The position numbers were made by a program, and so were the translations under genes. Below are positions 43,435 through 51,521 of a stretch of DNA of 64,000 nucleotides, piece after piece. The notes beneath the pieces were generated by a model. It was given only the letters and a program-made list of their open reading frames with translations, had not been told where the DNA came from and made no database searches. This DNA comes from Candidatus Nanosynbacter sp. TM7-053. GTDB lineage: Bacteria > Patescibacteriota > Saccharimonadia > Saccharimonadales > Saccharimonadaceae. How positions within the stretch are numbered: position 1 is the stretch's first letter; each line of letters opens with the position of its first letter. Location: NCBI RefSeq assembly GCF_022828375.1, contig NZ_JAJQJX010000001.1, forward strand, positions 372,001 through 436,000, read 5' to 3'.

Positions 43435-45078
43435 TTACATCATACCCATTCCCGGCATACCGCCAGGAGCAGCTGCAACTTCAGCCTCTGGAATATCAAC
43501 CACCAAAGCACCCATAGTTGCCGCAGTTGACGCAATTGACACTGCATTTTGAACAGCTTCTTTAGTCACACGAGCTGGGTCGATGACGCCAGCCTTCTTC
43601 ACGTCAATTAGACCATCTTCTGGCTTCATAACGTTAACACCGAATCCAGGTTTGCCAGATTCAACTTGAGCAAGCAGCGCGTCGGCATTCAACCCAGCAT
43701 TTTTCATAATCTGCAAGAACGGCTGCTTCAGGGCATCCTTCAAGATTTGTCGACCGACCGACAAACTATCCGCGCCGCTAACTTTTAGATTACCAGCTAA
43801 ATTGACCAAAGTTACGCCGCCACCAGCGACAATTCCCTCAGCCAAAGCCGCCTTAGTAGCCGCCACAGCGTCATCAACGCGGAATTTCTTCTCGTCAATT
43901 TCCGTCTCAGTCGCGCCGCCAACCTTAATAACCGCAACCTTGCCAGACAATGCCGCAGCGCGCTTGTCGAATTGCTCTTTTTCATACTCACTTGAAGCAT
44001 TTTCTGAAAGCGACTTAATCTCAGCAATTCGCTCCTTCACGCCTGAAGGTTTGCCCGCGCCTTCGATAATTGTCGTTTCGTCTTTACCGACAATTACCTT
44101 ACGCGCCGAACCCAAAACTTCCAAGCCAGCGTTTTCGAATGTCAATCCGTGATCTTCAGAAATCACAGTCGCGCCAGTTAGCACAGCGATATCACGAAGA
44201 ACGTCTTTACGGCGATCACCGAAACTTGGCGCCTTAACAGCTACGGTATTGAATACGCCCTTCAGCTTGTTCAGCACCAAAATACTCAATGCCTCGCCCT
44301 CAACTTCGTCAGCAATCAGAACAACGTCCTTTTTACCGCTTTGTGCCAATTTTTCCAACATTGGCAAGAATTCCTGTACACTAGAAATCTTCTTATCAGT
44401 AATCAAAATTGCTGGCTTTTCGTACACAGCCTCCTGGCGACCCGCGTCAGTAACAAAGAACGGACTCACCCAACCCTTGTCCAAGCTAAAACCTTCGACA
44501 ACTTCAGCCTCCAACTCCAAGCCTTGACCAGCCTCAACAGTAACCACGCCGTCTTTACCGACTTTCTCGATTACGCCAGCAATCAATTTACCGATTTCCG
44601 CATCTCCCGCCGAAATCGTAGCAACTTCAGCCACGCGGTCAGACTTGCCTTCAATCGGCTCAGCCAATTTGTTCAATTCTTTAACAATTTCCGCGCCAGC
44701 TTGCTCGATGCCTTTCCTAAGTTCCATCGGATTATGTCCAGCCGCAATCAATCGATTCGCCTCTTTCAAAATCGAATATGTCAACACCGTTACAGTCGTT
44801 GTGCCGTCGCCTGCTTGCTTGTTCAAATTCTTAGCAGCCTGCTTGATTAAATCGGCACCGACTTTATAGCCTAGCGTTTCGTCATCGTTTTCTGGCAATT
44901 CAATTCCTTCGGCCACGGTTACGCCGTCGTGAGTAACAGTTGGACCTCCAAAACCCTTCGCAATCACAACATTGCGACCCTTTGGACCGTAAGTTACCTT
45001 AACTGCATCGTATAGCGATTTAGCCCCGCCAAGCACGCGATTTCGCGCATCATCATCATAAAAAACTTTTTTTGCCAT
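43435..45078 (-). CDS. groL: Chaperonin GroEL
   Basis: 547 aa, full-length. Conserved GPKGRNVVIAKGFGGPTVTHDGVTVA, ATP-site residues and GDGTTTVTVL are present, ending GGMPGMGMM (the usual GGM tail). The ATG at 45078 has AAGGGGAG upstream; the frame to 45105 is spurious. Follows groES by 16 nt in a CIRCE-controlled operon. Confidence 0.98.
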   Translation of the reverse strand: MAKKVFYDDDARNRVLGGAKSLYDAVKVTYGPKGRNVVIAKGFGGPTVTHDGVTVAEGIELPENDDETLGYKVGADLIKQAAKNLNKQAGDGTTTVTVLTYSILKEANRLIAAGHNPMELRKGIEQAGAEIVKELNKLAEPIEGKSDRVAEVATISAGDAEIGKLIAGVIEKVGKDGVVTVEAGQGLELEAEVVEGFSLDKGWVSPFFVTDAGRQEAVYEKPAILITDKKISSVQEFLPMLEKLAQSGKKDVVLIADEVEGEALSILVLNKLKGVFNTVAVKAPSFGDRRKDVLRDIAVLTGATVISEDHGLTFENAGLEVLGSARKVIVGKDETTIIEGAGKPSGVKERIAEIKSLSENASSEYEKEQFDKRAAALSGKVAVIKVGGATETEIDEKKFRVDDAVAATKAALAEGIVAGGGVTLVNLAGNLKVSGADSLSVGRQILKDALKQPFLQIMKNAGLNADALLAQVESGKPGFGVNVMKPEDGLIDVKKAGVIDPARVTKEAVQNAVSIASTAATMGALVVDIPEAEVAAAPGGMPGMGMM

Positions 45079-45094
45079 AATTAAACTCCCCTTT

Positions 45095-45364
45095 TTATCC
45101 AACAACCGTTGCTAAAATATCTTCTTCGCGAACAACCAAATATTCCGTGCCGTCAATTTTCAAATCCGTAGTCGAATATTCCTTATAGACAATTCGATCA
45201 CCGACTTTGACGCTCTTCACATCGCCGCCAACTGCTTTAACTTCCGCAACTACTGGCTTTTCTTTAGCGTTATCAGGCAAGTAAATTCCGCTCGCTGTCT
45301 GAGTCTTTGCTTCTTCACGCACCGCTACAACACGGTCGCCAAGAGGCTTAATAGGTGTACTCAC
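45095..45364 (-). CDS. groS: Co-chaperonin GroES
   Basis: 89 aa. KPLGDRVVAVREE start and GGDVKSVKVGDRIVYKEYSTT body are standard, with a mobile loop at TQTASGIYLPD. The start is GTG at 45364 with GGAGG 5 nt upstream; the ATG further up lies within that ribosome site. Promoter (TTGACG, 18 nt, TACAAT) overlaps a perfect CIRCE. Confidence 0.97.
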   Translation of the reverse strand: MSTPIKPLGDRVVAVREEAKTQTASGIYLPDNAKEKPVVAEVKAVGGDVKSVKVGDRIVYKEYSTTDLKIDGTEYLVVREEDILATVVG

Positions 45365-45394
45365 GTTATCCTCCATTTCGTTAACAACGTATCT

Positions 45395-45424
45395 ATTGTA
45401 ACGCACTAATTTAGCACTCGTCAA
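45395..45424 (-). promoter_or_regulatory. groESL promoter
   Basis: Minus-strand TTGACG (45419-45424), 18-nt spacer, TACAAT (45395-45400). Confidence 0.75.
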
Positions 45425-45437
45425 GTGTGAGTGCTAA
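45411..45437. promoter_or_regulatory. CIRCE element (HrcA operator)
   Basis: TTAGCACTC-N9-GAGTGCTAA with no mismatch. Predicts that the genome encodes HrcA and that groESL is heat-induced by derepression. Confidence 0.97.
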
Positions 45438-45458
45438 TTATCTAGATATTATTCAGTA

Positions 45459-45788
45459 TTATACGATTAGTAGCTCAGGGAAATTATCATCACCATCATC
45501 ACCTTCTTCCGATGCATAGATTCTTCCCGTAAAAACATCATTCTTAATAGCAACTTCCCCCATTATCATAATAATTCTGGTATTTTCACTGCTCTTCCCA
45601 ACATCAATAGAAGTAGGTGAAAAGATAACTTCCTTTTTCTCAGGAACAATACCTCTTCTTTTTGCAATAGCATTACCACCAAAGTCCTCCTCAATCGTCA
45701 TTGTAAATCCTGAGCCAAACGGATTAGCACGCAATTTAGCATCAAGCTTCGGAAGAGTATCTGGGTCAATAACTTTATAAGCTTTCAT
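45459..45788 (-). CDS. Hypothetical protein
   Basis: 109 aa, mainly beta by appearance, with an acidic EEGDDGDDNF stretch near the C-terminus. TAGGTAGGG lies just before the ATG, and it follows the 46656 gene by 7 nt, so it is coupled to the candidate nuclease. Could be its partner or inhibitor; nothing in the sequence shows which. Confidence 0.6.
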   Translation of the reverse strand: MKAYKVIDPDTLPKLDAKLRANPFGSGFTMTIEEDFGGNAIAKRRGIVPEKKEVIFSPTSIDVGKSSENTRIIMIMGEVAIKNDVFTGRIYASEEGDDGDDNFPELLIV

Positions 45789-45795
45789 ACCCTAC

Positions 45796-46656
45796 CTAGA
45801 CTGCCCTTCCCAGCGTTCTTTGAGCTTTGCTACGCCTTTGCCTTTCAGCGGCAACTATTTCCTTAATTTTTTTCTCATAGTAAGAACATTTACTCTTGAT
45901 AGTTCTGTCTTCAGGAAGCACTCTACCACAAAAATCATCATCATCAAATCCCGACCAGCTTACATAATAACCCGGCCTACGATTCCTTTCATTTGCCTTA
46001 TAGGCAGAAATTTTAGTCGCTTTTATATCAATGTAAAATTCAAACCTTTCGCCTTGATCATCAACATAGTAAACATGAATATCTCCTCCATTAAGATCAT
46101 CTTCAGTACTAGTCATTTCAGCAAGTTCAACTCCCGGAGTCCAGTTTAAGGCACTTTCAGCAGCAATTTCATGGCGCATTCCCTGAATCACAGCATAAAA
46201 CGACTGTCTAGCGTACTCAATCTCCGAGCGAGTATAATTAAGCATTAACATAACCTTATTGATAGAATCCATAGTTTCCTTCATACTACTACACTGCTCT
46301 TCATCTATCATAGTACGTATGATTTTATTGAATCTCGTAACTGTTTCTTTACACTCTTTTATCTCTTTGTGAGACATATCACTCTTATGATTATTAAGCT
46401 TTACCTGAGCATCAAGCCAATACGGCATAATTTGTATTAATTTCAGAGCTCTATCTTCGTCTGTTTCATATTGACTTTCTTGTTTACTACGCTGAATATC
46501 TATAGCTTTAGACACAACATACCGTTTTGCCCCTACCATTTTTAATGCCGTCCCACCTAGCTTTGAGCATATTTCCATATACTCAGAAGATCTCGTGACC
46601 TCAGCAGCAACCTCACTCAATCTCATTCGCTCTCTATTGGATCTGCTTGTATTCAT
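45796..46656 (-). CDS. Hypothetical protein with possible PD-(D/E)XK nuclease core
   Basis: 286 aa. Residues 1-180 are helical; then a Glu in HEIAAESALNW, Asp in GGDIHVYYVDDQGE, and D-x-K in FYIDIKATK, which is the order of catalytic residues in PD-(D/E)XK nucleases (E, D, DxK on the beta-hairpin). C-terminus is Lys/Arg-rich. A TGGTATTAT box lies 7 nt before the ATG. First of a two-gene unit next to groES. The nuclease call is an inference from motif spacing. Confidence 0.55.
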   Translation of the reverse strand: MNTSRSNRERMRLSEVAAEVTRSSEYMEICSKLGGTALKMVGAKRYVVSKAIDIQRSKQESQYETDEDRALKLIQIMPYWLDAQVKLNNHKSDMSHKEIKECKETVTRFNKIIRTMIDEEQCSSMKETMDSINKVMLMLNYTRSEIEYARQSFYAVIQGMRHEIAAESALNWTPGVELAEMTSTEDDLNGGDIHVYYVDDQGERFEFYIDIKATKISAYKANERNRRPGYYVSWSGFDDDDFCGRVLPEDRTIKSKCSYYEKKIKEIVAAERQRRSKAQRTLGRAV

Positions 46657-46663
46657 AACTGCT

Positions 46664-46672
46664 ATAATACCA
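46664..46672 (-). promoter_or_regulatory. Extended -10 of the 46656 gene
   Basis: Minus-strand TGGTATTAT, 7 nt before the ATG. Confidence 0.5.
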
Positions 46673-46724
46673 TAAAATCATTAAAAAAGCAACCCCACGC
46701 CCTTCTCCCTACTGTTCCTCAATC

Positions 46725-46733
46725 TGTTATAAT
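46725..46733 (+). promoter_or_regulatory. Extended -10 of murF
   Basis: TGTTATAAT, 6 nt before ATG at 46740; no Shine-Dalgarno. Confidence 0.6.
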
Positions 46734-46739
46734 AACTCC

Positions 46740-48029
46740 ATGCAATTATTCAAACATCTCTTAGAAACAATTCTCGGCTCTTACGTTAAGAAATATCTTA
46801 AATCTCATCCCAATGTTAAGCTAATTGCCGTAGTCGGCAGCGTTGGTAAAACTAGCGTAAAATCAGCAACCGCCACTGTTCTATCAGAAAAATTCACCGT
46901 GCGCCATAGCCGTGGCAATTTGAATACGACCTTAAGTGCGCCGCTGGAAATCTTAGGCGTAGACGGGCCAAAAAACGCCAAATCTCCCCTAGCCTGGCTA
47001 AAAGTCTTCTTCGCAGCACACGCCAGCGTAAAAAACCCCGAATCGCCAGATGTAATTATTCAAGAATGCGGTATTGATTGCCCTGGTGAAATGGCTACTT
47101 TTATGCGCTATATTCAGCCCGACATTGCCATAATTACCTCTGTTGCTCCTGAACATATGGAGTTTTTCAAAAATATGGATACGGTAGCTCATGAGGAATT
47201 GTCAATTAGTCAAGTCGCTAAAAAAACCATCTTCAACCTTCACGATATCGATGAAAAATATCATAATCTCATAGTTGGAAATCGCGTAAGTTACGGCGAT
47301 GAATCTGCCGACGTTTTCCTGGAAATTAAAAAGACTACAGACACTGGTTGTATTGTCAATCTGAAACACTCCGAGGGAACTTCTCAGGACATCAATATTT
47401 CTGTATTAGGTAAACATAATATTCGCTCAATCACTGGCGCAGCGGCGGCGGGGTTAGCTTGCGGAATGAATATTGAAGAAGTTGCGGCAGCTTTAACAAA
47501 AATCAGACCAGTTTCAGGAAGAATGAATATTTTACGCGGCATACGCGGCTGTACGTTACTGGACGACACTTACAACGCCAGTCCTATTGCCATGGAAAAT
47601 TCGCTAAAAACACTCTATTCCATCTCTGCCGATCATAAAATTGCCGTATTGGGCGATATGAATGAATTGGGCGAGACATCCGAATCGGAGCATAAAAAAA
47701 TCGGTGAAATTTGCGACCCTAAACAGTTAGAATTACTCGTCACCGTCGGTAAAATGACCAAGAAACACCTTGCACCAATCGCTGAAAAAAATGGCTGTAA
47801 AGTAATTTCTTTTGACACAGCGCTTGAAGTTGGAGAATTCCTGAAAAATAGCGACATTAAAGATACGACAACTCTATTCAAAGGCTCGCAGGGCGGCATT
47901 TACCTTGAAGACGCCGTGGAAGAATTGCTACTCAACCCAAATGATGCAGAAAAATTAGTTCGCCAATCACAAAGCTGGAAACAGATTAAAGCGAAATTTT
48001 ACGACTCTTTTTCTCAATCTCAGAAATAA
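46740..48029 (+). CDS. murF: MurF-like ligase (UDP-MurNAc-tripeptide D-Ala-D-Ala ligase)
   Basis: 429 aa. Adds D-Ala-D-Ala to the peptidoglycan precursor. ATP loop VVGSVGKTSVK comes at residue 31, where a complete MurF has it near 110, so the N-terminal UDP-binding domain is almost absent. Central TSVAPEHMEF and C-terminal LDDTYNASPIAMENSL blocks are those of MurF. The last 44 nt overlap the converging murE. Confidence 0.88.
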   Translation: MQLFKHLLETILGSYVKKYLKSHPNVKLIAVVGSVGKTSVKSATATVLSEKFTVRHSRGNLNTTLSAPLEILGVDGPKNAKSPLAWLKVFFAAHASVKNPESPDVIIQECGIDCPGEMATFMRYIQPDIAIITSVAPEHMEFFKNMDTVAHEELSISQVAKKTIFNLHDIDEKYHNLIVGNRVSYGDESADVFLEIKKTTDTGCIVNLKHSEGTSQDINISVLGKHNIRSITGAAAAGLACGMNIEEVAAALTKIRPVSGRMNILRGIRGCTLLDDTYNASPIAMENSLKTLYSISADHKIAVLGDMNELGETSESEHKKIGEICDPKQLELLVTVGKMTKKHLAPIAEKNGCKVISFDTALEVGEFLKNSDIKDTTTLFKGSQGGIYLEDAVEELLLNPNDAEKLVRQSQSWKQIKAKFYDSFSQSQK

Positions 48030-49302
48030 TTTCCTGAACGACCTTCTTGTCATTCCACGGAATTCGCTTGCCATTCACAATTCGGTACTGCTCATGACCC
48101 ATACCCGTAATCAGAACCGTATCGCCACGAACAGCCGACCTCAGAGCTTGATAAATCGCCTGTTTTCGATCAGCAATTTCCGTCATTTTATGAGCCTTTT
48201 TCGTTTTCTCAATTCCCTGACGAATCATAGCCCGAATTTCATCTGGATTTTCGTTGTAGCTTTCCTCGTCAGTCAGGAAAATCCTATCCGCCAAATTAGC
48301 CGCCAGCTCGCCCATAATTGGACGCTTTGTCTTATCTCTGTCGCCGCACGCACCAAACACCAAAGTTAATCGCCCCTTGGTAATTTTATGAGTGGTTTTT
48401 AGCAATTTTTCCAACGCGTCTGGCGTGTGCGCATAATCCACAATAATATCAATTCCAAGCTTATTTTCTACTCGCTCGAATCGTCCAGGAATCGCTTCCA
48501 AATTCGCCACGCCCTCTTGAATATCTTCCAACTTTATCCCCAACAAATATGCCAACGACACCGCAGCCGACATATTCATCACGTTAAATTCGCCAGGCAA
48601 ATTAGTCGCCAACTCCAAATGAGTTTGATGATCAATCAGTAAACTCGCCTCTGTTCCCTTTTTATATAACTTAACGTGCGTTAAGTGAGCTTCAGCTTCC
48701 GGATTCGTCCCGTAAGTCATTTTCTCGCCAGAAGCCGTAAACTTGTCAAAATATTCAAACCACTCGTCATCACGATTCAGCACGATATATTTTGGCTTTT
48801 TCTCAAATAATTTAGCCTTAGCTGCCGCGTAAGCTTCCATCGTTTTGTGATAATCCAAATGGTCTTGGGTCAAATTAGTCATCACCGCCGCCTCAATTGG
48901 CACGCCGTCAAATTTATGCTGCGATAAAGCGTGACTTGTCGCCTCTAAAATCACATATTCCACACCTTCACGCTGAGCTGTCTGAAAAAAGCTAAACAGC
49001 CTTGCTACAGTCGGAACTGTCGCATTCAAATCATTTATCTTTTCCTTACCAGCAATTTCAATCACCGCCGTCGTAAATAACGCGGTCTTAAAGCCAGCCT
49101 CTTTCAAGATCTCATTGATATAACAAGCGGTCGTAGTTTTCCCGTTCGTCCCTGTTACTGCGATAATTCTCAAGCCACGAGCTGGATTGCCATACCTTAA
49201 GCTAATCATCTTCGTGCGCGCAACTCTATAGGCGTTTTCGGTTTTCTCCAAAGCTCCTTGAGGTAGCGTTTTTCTAGCAATTTTTACCAACTCGTTTTTC
49301 AT
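47986..49302 (-). CDS. murE: MurE-like ligase (UDP-MurNAc-tripeptide synthetase)
   Basis: 438 aa. Adds the third amino acid to the muropeptide. TGTNGKTTT near residue 50 (normally about 110), EATSHALSQHKFDGV, TNLTQDHLDYH, VDYAHTPDALEKLL and GACGDRDKTKRPIMG are MurE. The specificity loop reads YNENPDE, neither DNPR (meso-DAP) nor the common Lys version. The N-terminal domain is shortened. ATG at 49302 is set by a TGGTAAAAT box 7 nt before it; the frame to 49392 crosses tsaD's start. Confidence 0.92.
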   Translation of the reverse strand: MKNELVKIARKTLPQGALEKTENAYRVARTKMISLRYGNPARGLRIIAVTGTNGKTTTACYINEILKEAGFKTALFTTAVIEIAGKEKINDLNATVPTVARLFSFFQTAQREGVEYVILEATSHALSQHKFDGVPIEAAVMTNLTQDHLDYHKTMEAYAAAKAKLFEKKPKYIVLNRDDEWFEYFDKFTASGEKMTYGTNPEAEAHLTHVKLYKKGTEASLLIDHQTHLELATNLPGEFNVMNMSAAVSLAYLLGIKLEDIQEGVANLEAIPGRFERVENKLGIDIIVDYAHTPDALEKLLKTTHKITKGRLTLVFGACGDRDKTKRPIMGELAANLADRIFLTDEESYNENPDEIRAMIRQGIEKTKKAHKMTEIADRKQAIYQALRSAVRGDTVLITGMGHEQYRIVNGKRIPWNDKKVVQEIISEIEKKSRKISL

Positions 49303-49309
49303 AATACCC

Positions 49310-49318
49310 ATTTTACCA
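49310..49318 (-). promoter_or_regulatory. Extended -10 of murE
   Basis: Minus-strand TGGTAAAAT, 7 nt before the ATG. Confidence 0.5.
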
Positions 49319-49326
49319 CTTATATT

Positions 49327-49335
49327 TGCTATAAT
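49327..49335 (+). promoter_or_regulatory. Extended -10 of tsaD
   Basis: TGCTATAAT, 8 nt before ATG at 49344; diverges from the murE box 9 bp away. Confidence 0.6.
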
Positions 49336-49343
49336 AAAAACAA

Positions 49344-50414
49344 ATGAGGATTTTGGGAATTGAATCCAGTTGCGACGAAACAGCGGCGTCAATAGTTGAA
49401 GATGGCGAACGCTTGCTTTCGAATGTCGTCAATTCTCAAATTGATATTCATGCAGAATACGGCGGAGTTATTCCAGAAATTGCCGCTCGTAGTCATTTGG
49501 AAGTTGTAAATCCCGTCATTAAAAAAGCTTTGTCTGACGCAAATTGCACTTGGGATGATATCGACGCCATCGCTGTTACTTACGCGCCGGGGCTTATTGG
49601 CTCGCTATTAATCGGCACTCTCGCCGCTAGAACTCTCGCTATTATCCATAATAAGCCGCTCTTTAAGATTCATCACGTAGAAGCTCACGTGTACGCCAAT
49701 TTTATCAATAAGCAATCTGACAATTTATCTCTAACATTGCCGAAACAGCAGCCGTCATTCCCTATGCTTTCGTTGATCGTTTCAGGCGGGCATTCACAAC
49801 TTGTCCTATTCAAAAATCACGGTGATTATCAGCTTATTGGACAAACTCAAGACGACGCAGTTGGCGAAGCATTCGATAAAGTTGCTAAAATCATCGGTTT
49901 GCCGTATCCTGGCGGCCCAGCCATCGCCAAAGCCGCTGAACTTGGCGATCCACACGCATTCCACTTGCCTATCGCCAAATTATCCGGCGAATACGATTTT
50001 TCCTTCTCTGGGCTTAAGACAGCCGTTTTGAGAGCCGTTCAGCACGAAGTCGGTAAAGACTTCACTTTTCCCTCTCATGAGCTTCCAGCGCTCGTAGATG
50101 ACGAATTACGACGTAATATGGCAGCGAGTTTCCAGTATACAGCCATAAAAACTCTCGTAAATAAAACCAAAAAGGCGTTTGACAACTTCCAGCCAGCTTC
50201 CGTCGTGATCGCTGGCGGAGTCGCAGCTAACCAAGAATTGCGCCGTCAATTACGCGAAGCTTTGCCAATTGACATCGAATACGCCCCTATTCAACTCTGT
50301 ACAGATAACGCCGCGATGATTGCCACTCTCGGTTATTTCAGATCTCAAATTGACGAGCCTACAGATCCATACGATATGGAAGTTCAGCCAAGCTTATCAA
50401 TGACAGCAATATAA
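49344..50414 (+). CDS. tsaD: tRNA threonylcarbamoyladenosine synthase TsaD
   Basis: 356 aa. Transfers threonylcarbamoyl to A37 of ANN-decoding tRNAs. Opening ILGIESSCDETAAS, metal-binding HHVEAH, SGGHSQLV, and GGVAANQELR are all present. An insertion after the HHVEAH region (KQSDNLSLTLPKQQP) is slightly longer than usual. Leaderless-type promoter; femX follows after 18 nt. Confidence 0.97.
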   Translation: MRILGIESSCDETAASIVEDGERLLSNVVNSQIDIHAEYGGVIPEIAARSHLEVVNPVIKKALSDANCTWDDIDAIAVTYAPGLIGSLLIGTLAARTLAIIHNKPLFKIHHVEAHVYANFINKQSDNLSLTLPKQQPSFPMLSLIVSGGHSQLVLFKNHGDYQLIGQTQDDAVGEAFDKVAKIIGLPYPGGPAIAKAAELGDPHAFHLPIAKLSGEYDFSFSGLKTAVLRAVQHEVGKDFTFPSHELPALVDDELRRNMAASFQYTAIKTLVNKTKKAFDNFQPASVVIAGGVAANQELRRQLREALPIDIEYAPIQLCTDNAAMIATLGYFRSQIDEPTDPYDMEVQPSLSMTAI

Positions 50415-50432
50415 CGTTGTGAGGATTACAAC

Positions 50433-51359
50433 ATGAATCAACATTTTCTACAATCATTAGCCTGGGAAAAATTCCAACAATCTCTCGGTCGAAAAGTCTT
50501 TCACAACAGAGGTGGAGGATGGGAATATTTCGCAATATTAGAGCACGGCACGGGCAATTCTCGCCTATATTGCCCCTTCGGTCCAACCGCTATTAACGAA
50601 GAAGCATTACGATTGGCGCTAAAAGACTTAGCAGAACTCGGCAAAAAACTAGACGTAACTTTCCTCAGAGTCGGACCAATTAAACCCACCTTCTCTAAGG
50701 TATTATCTGATGAGCATTGGAAAAAAGCCACTTATGTCCATTTGCAGCCAGAACATACACACGTTATCAATCTCCAGCAACCAGAGGAAGAGATTATAGC
50801 AAGTATGGCGCAACCTGTAAGGAATTGTTATAGGAATTATCACAAAAAAGGCGTAACTGTTCATCAATCTCAAAACCCAGACGATATTAAATATTTCCTA
50901 GAATTGATACACGAAGTTGCCAAACGAACCGGCATGTCGCCGCACCCAGATTCATATTTTCATAAGCAAGCTGGTTCCCTACTTCCATCCAAAGATGCTT
51001 CATTTTGGTACGCAACATATGATAATAAAGTAATTGCTACTGCCCTATTTTTCGACTCAAAAACAACTCGAATTTACGCACATGCAGCAGCAAATTCTAC
51101 GCCAGAATATCGCAAACTTAACGCTGGAACTGCCCTGCTCACCGAAGCGATAATCGATGCAAAACATCGTCAAATGGAGAAAGTCGATTTATACGGAATT
51201 GCTCCTGAAAATGCACCAAAAAATCACCCGTGGGCTGGCTTTACGAAATTCAAGCGATCGTTCGGCGGCGAAGATGTCTATTCTGGAGCGACTTGGGAGC
51301 TGCCACTGAAGCCGCTTCAATATTGGCTATATCGAGCGTATCAAACGATTAGAAAATAA
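50433..51359 (+). CDS. FemAB/FemX-family peptidyltransferase
   Basis: 308 aa. Tandem GNAT-like fold that uses aminoacyl-tRNA to attach amino acids to lipid II side chains. Family marks: LQSLAWEKFQQSLGRKV opening, QPVRNCYRNYHKKGV, and YGIAPENAPKNHPWAGFTKFKRSFGG at the end. GTGAGGA before the ATG. Behind tsaD in a probable operon. Suggests interpeptide bridges in the wall, potential sortase acceptor sites. Confidence 0.92.
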   Translation: MNQHFLQSLAWEKFQQSLGRKVFHNRGGGWEYFAILEHGTGNSRLYCPFGPTAINEEALRLALKDLAELGKKLDVTFLRVGPIKPTFSKVLSDEHWKKATYVHLQPEHTHVINLQQPEEEIIASMAQPVRNCYRNYHKKGVTVHQSQNPDDIKYFLELIHEVAKRTGMSPHPDSYFHKQAGSLLPSKDASFWYATYDNKVIATALFFDSKTTRIYAHAAANSTPEYRKLNAGTALLTEAIIDAKHRQMEKVDLYGIAPENAPKNHPWAGFTKFKRSFGGEDVYSGATWELPLKPLQYWLYRAYQTIRK

Positions 51360-51378
51360 CCTTAATTTCATCCATAGC

Positions 51379-51521
51379 ACCACATAAATTTGTGGTATAA
51401 TTAAAATGTAATATAAACATGTGGAGAAATTAGAGGATTACGTAAATAAGGGCTTTTGCACGTGAAAAGCTACTTTGTTTTCTTTTGTCTTTTTTCACAT
51501 GAAAAAACCATGGAATAACTT
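51379..51521 (+). promoter_or_regulatory. valS promoter, operator-like dyad and leader
   Basis: TGGTATAAT at 51393-51401 overlaps the inverted repeat ACCACA-TAAATT-TGTGGT (51379-51396), which may be an operator or the femX terminator stem. The 115-nt leader holds a palindrome TTTTTTCA-CA-TGAAAAAA near 51490-51508. No T-box motif seen. Confidence 0.5.

Noticed and set aside
44341-44850. 169-aa plus-strand frame
   Set aside because: Antisense shadow of groEL.
51405-51521. T-box riboswitch for valS
   Set aside because: No T-box sequence or specifier/antiterminator layout is visible in the leader.
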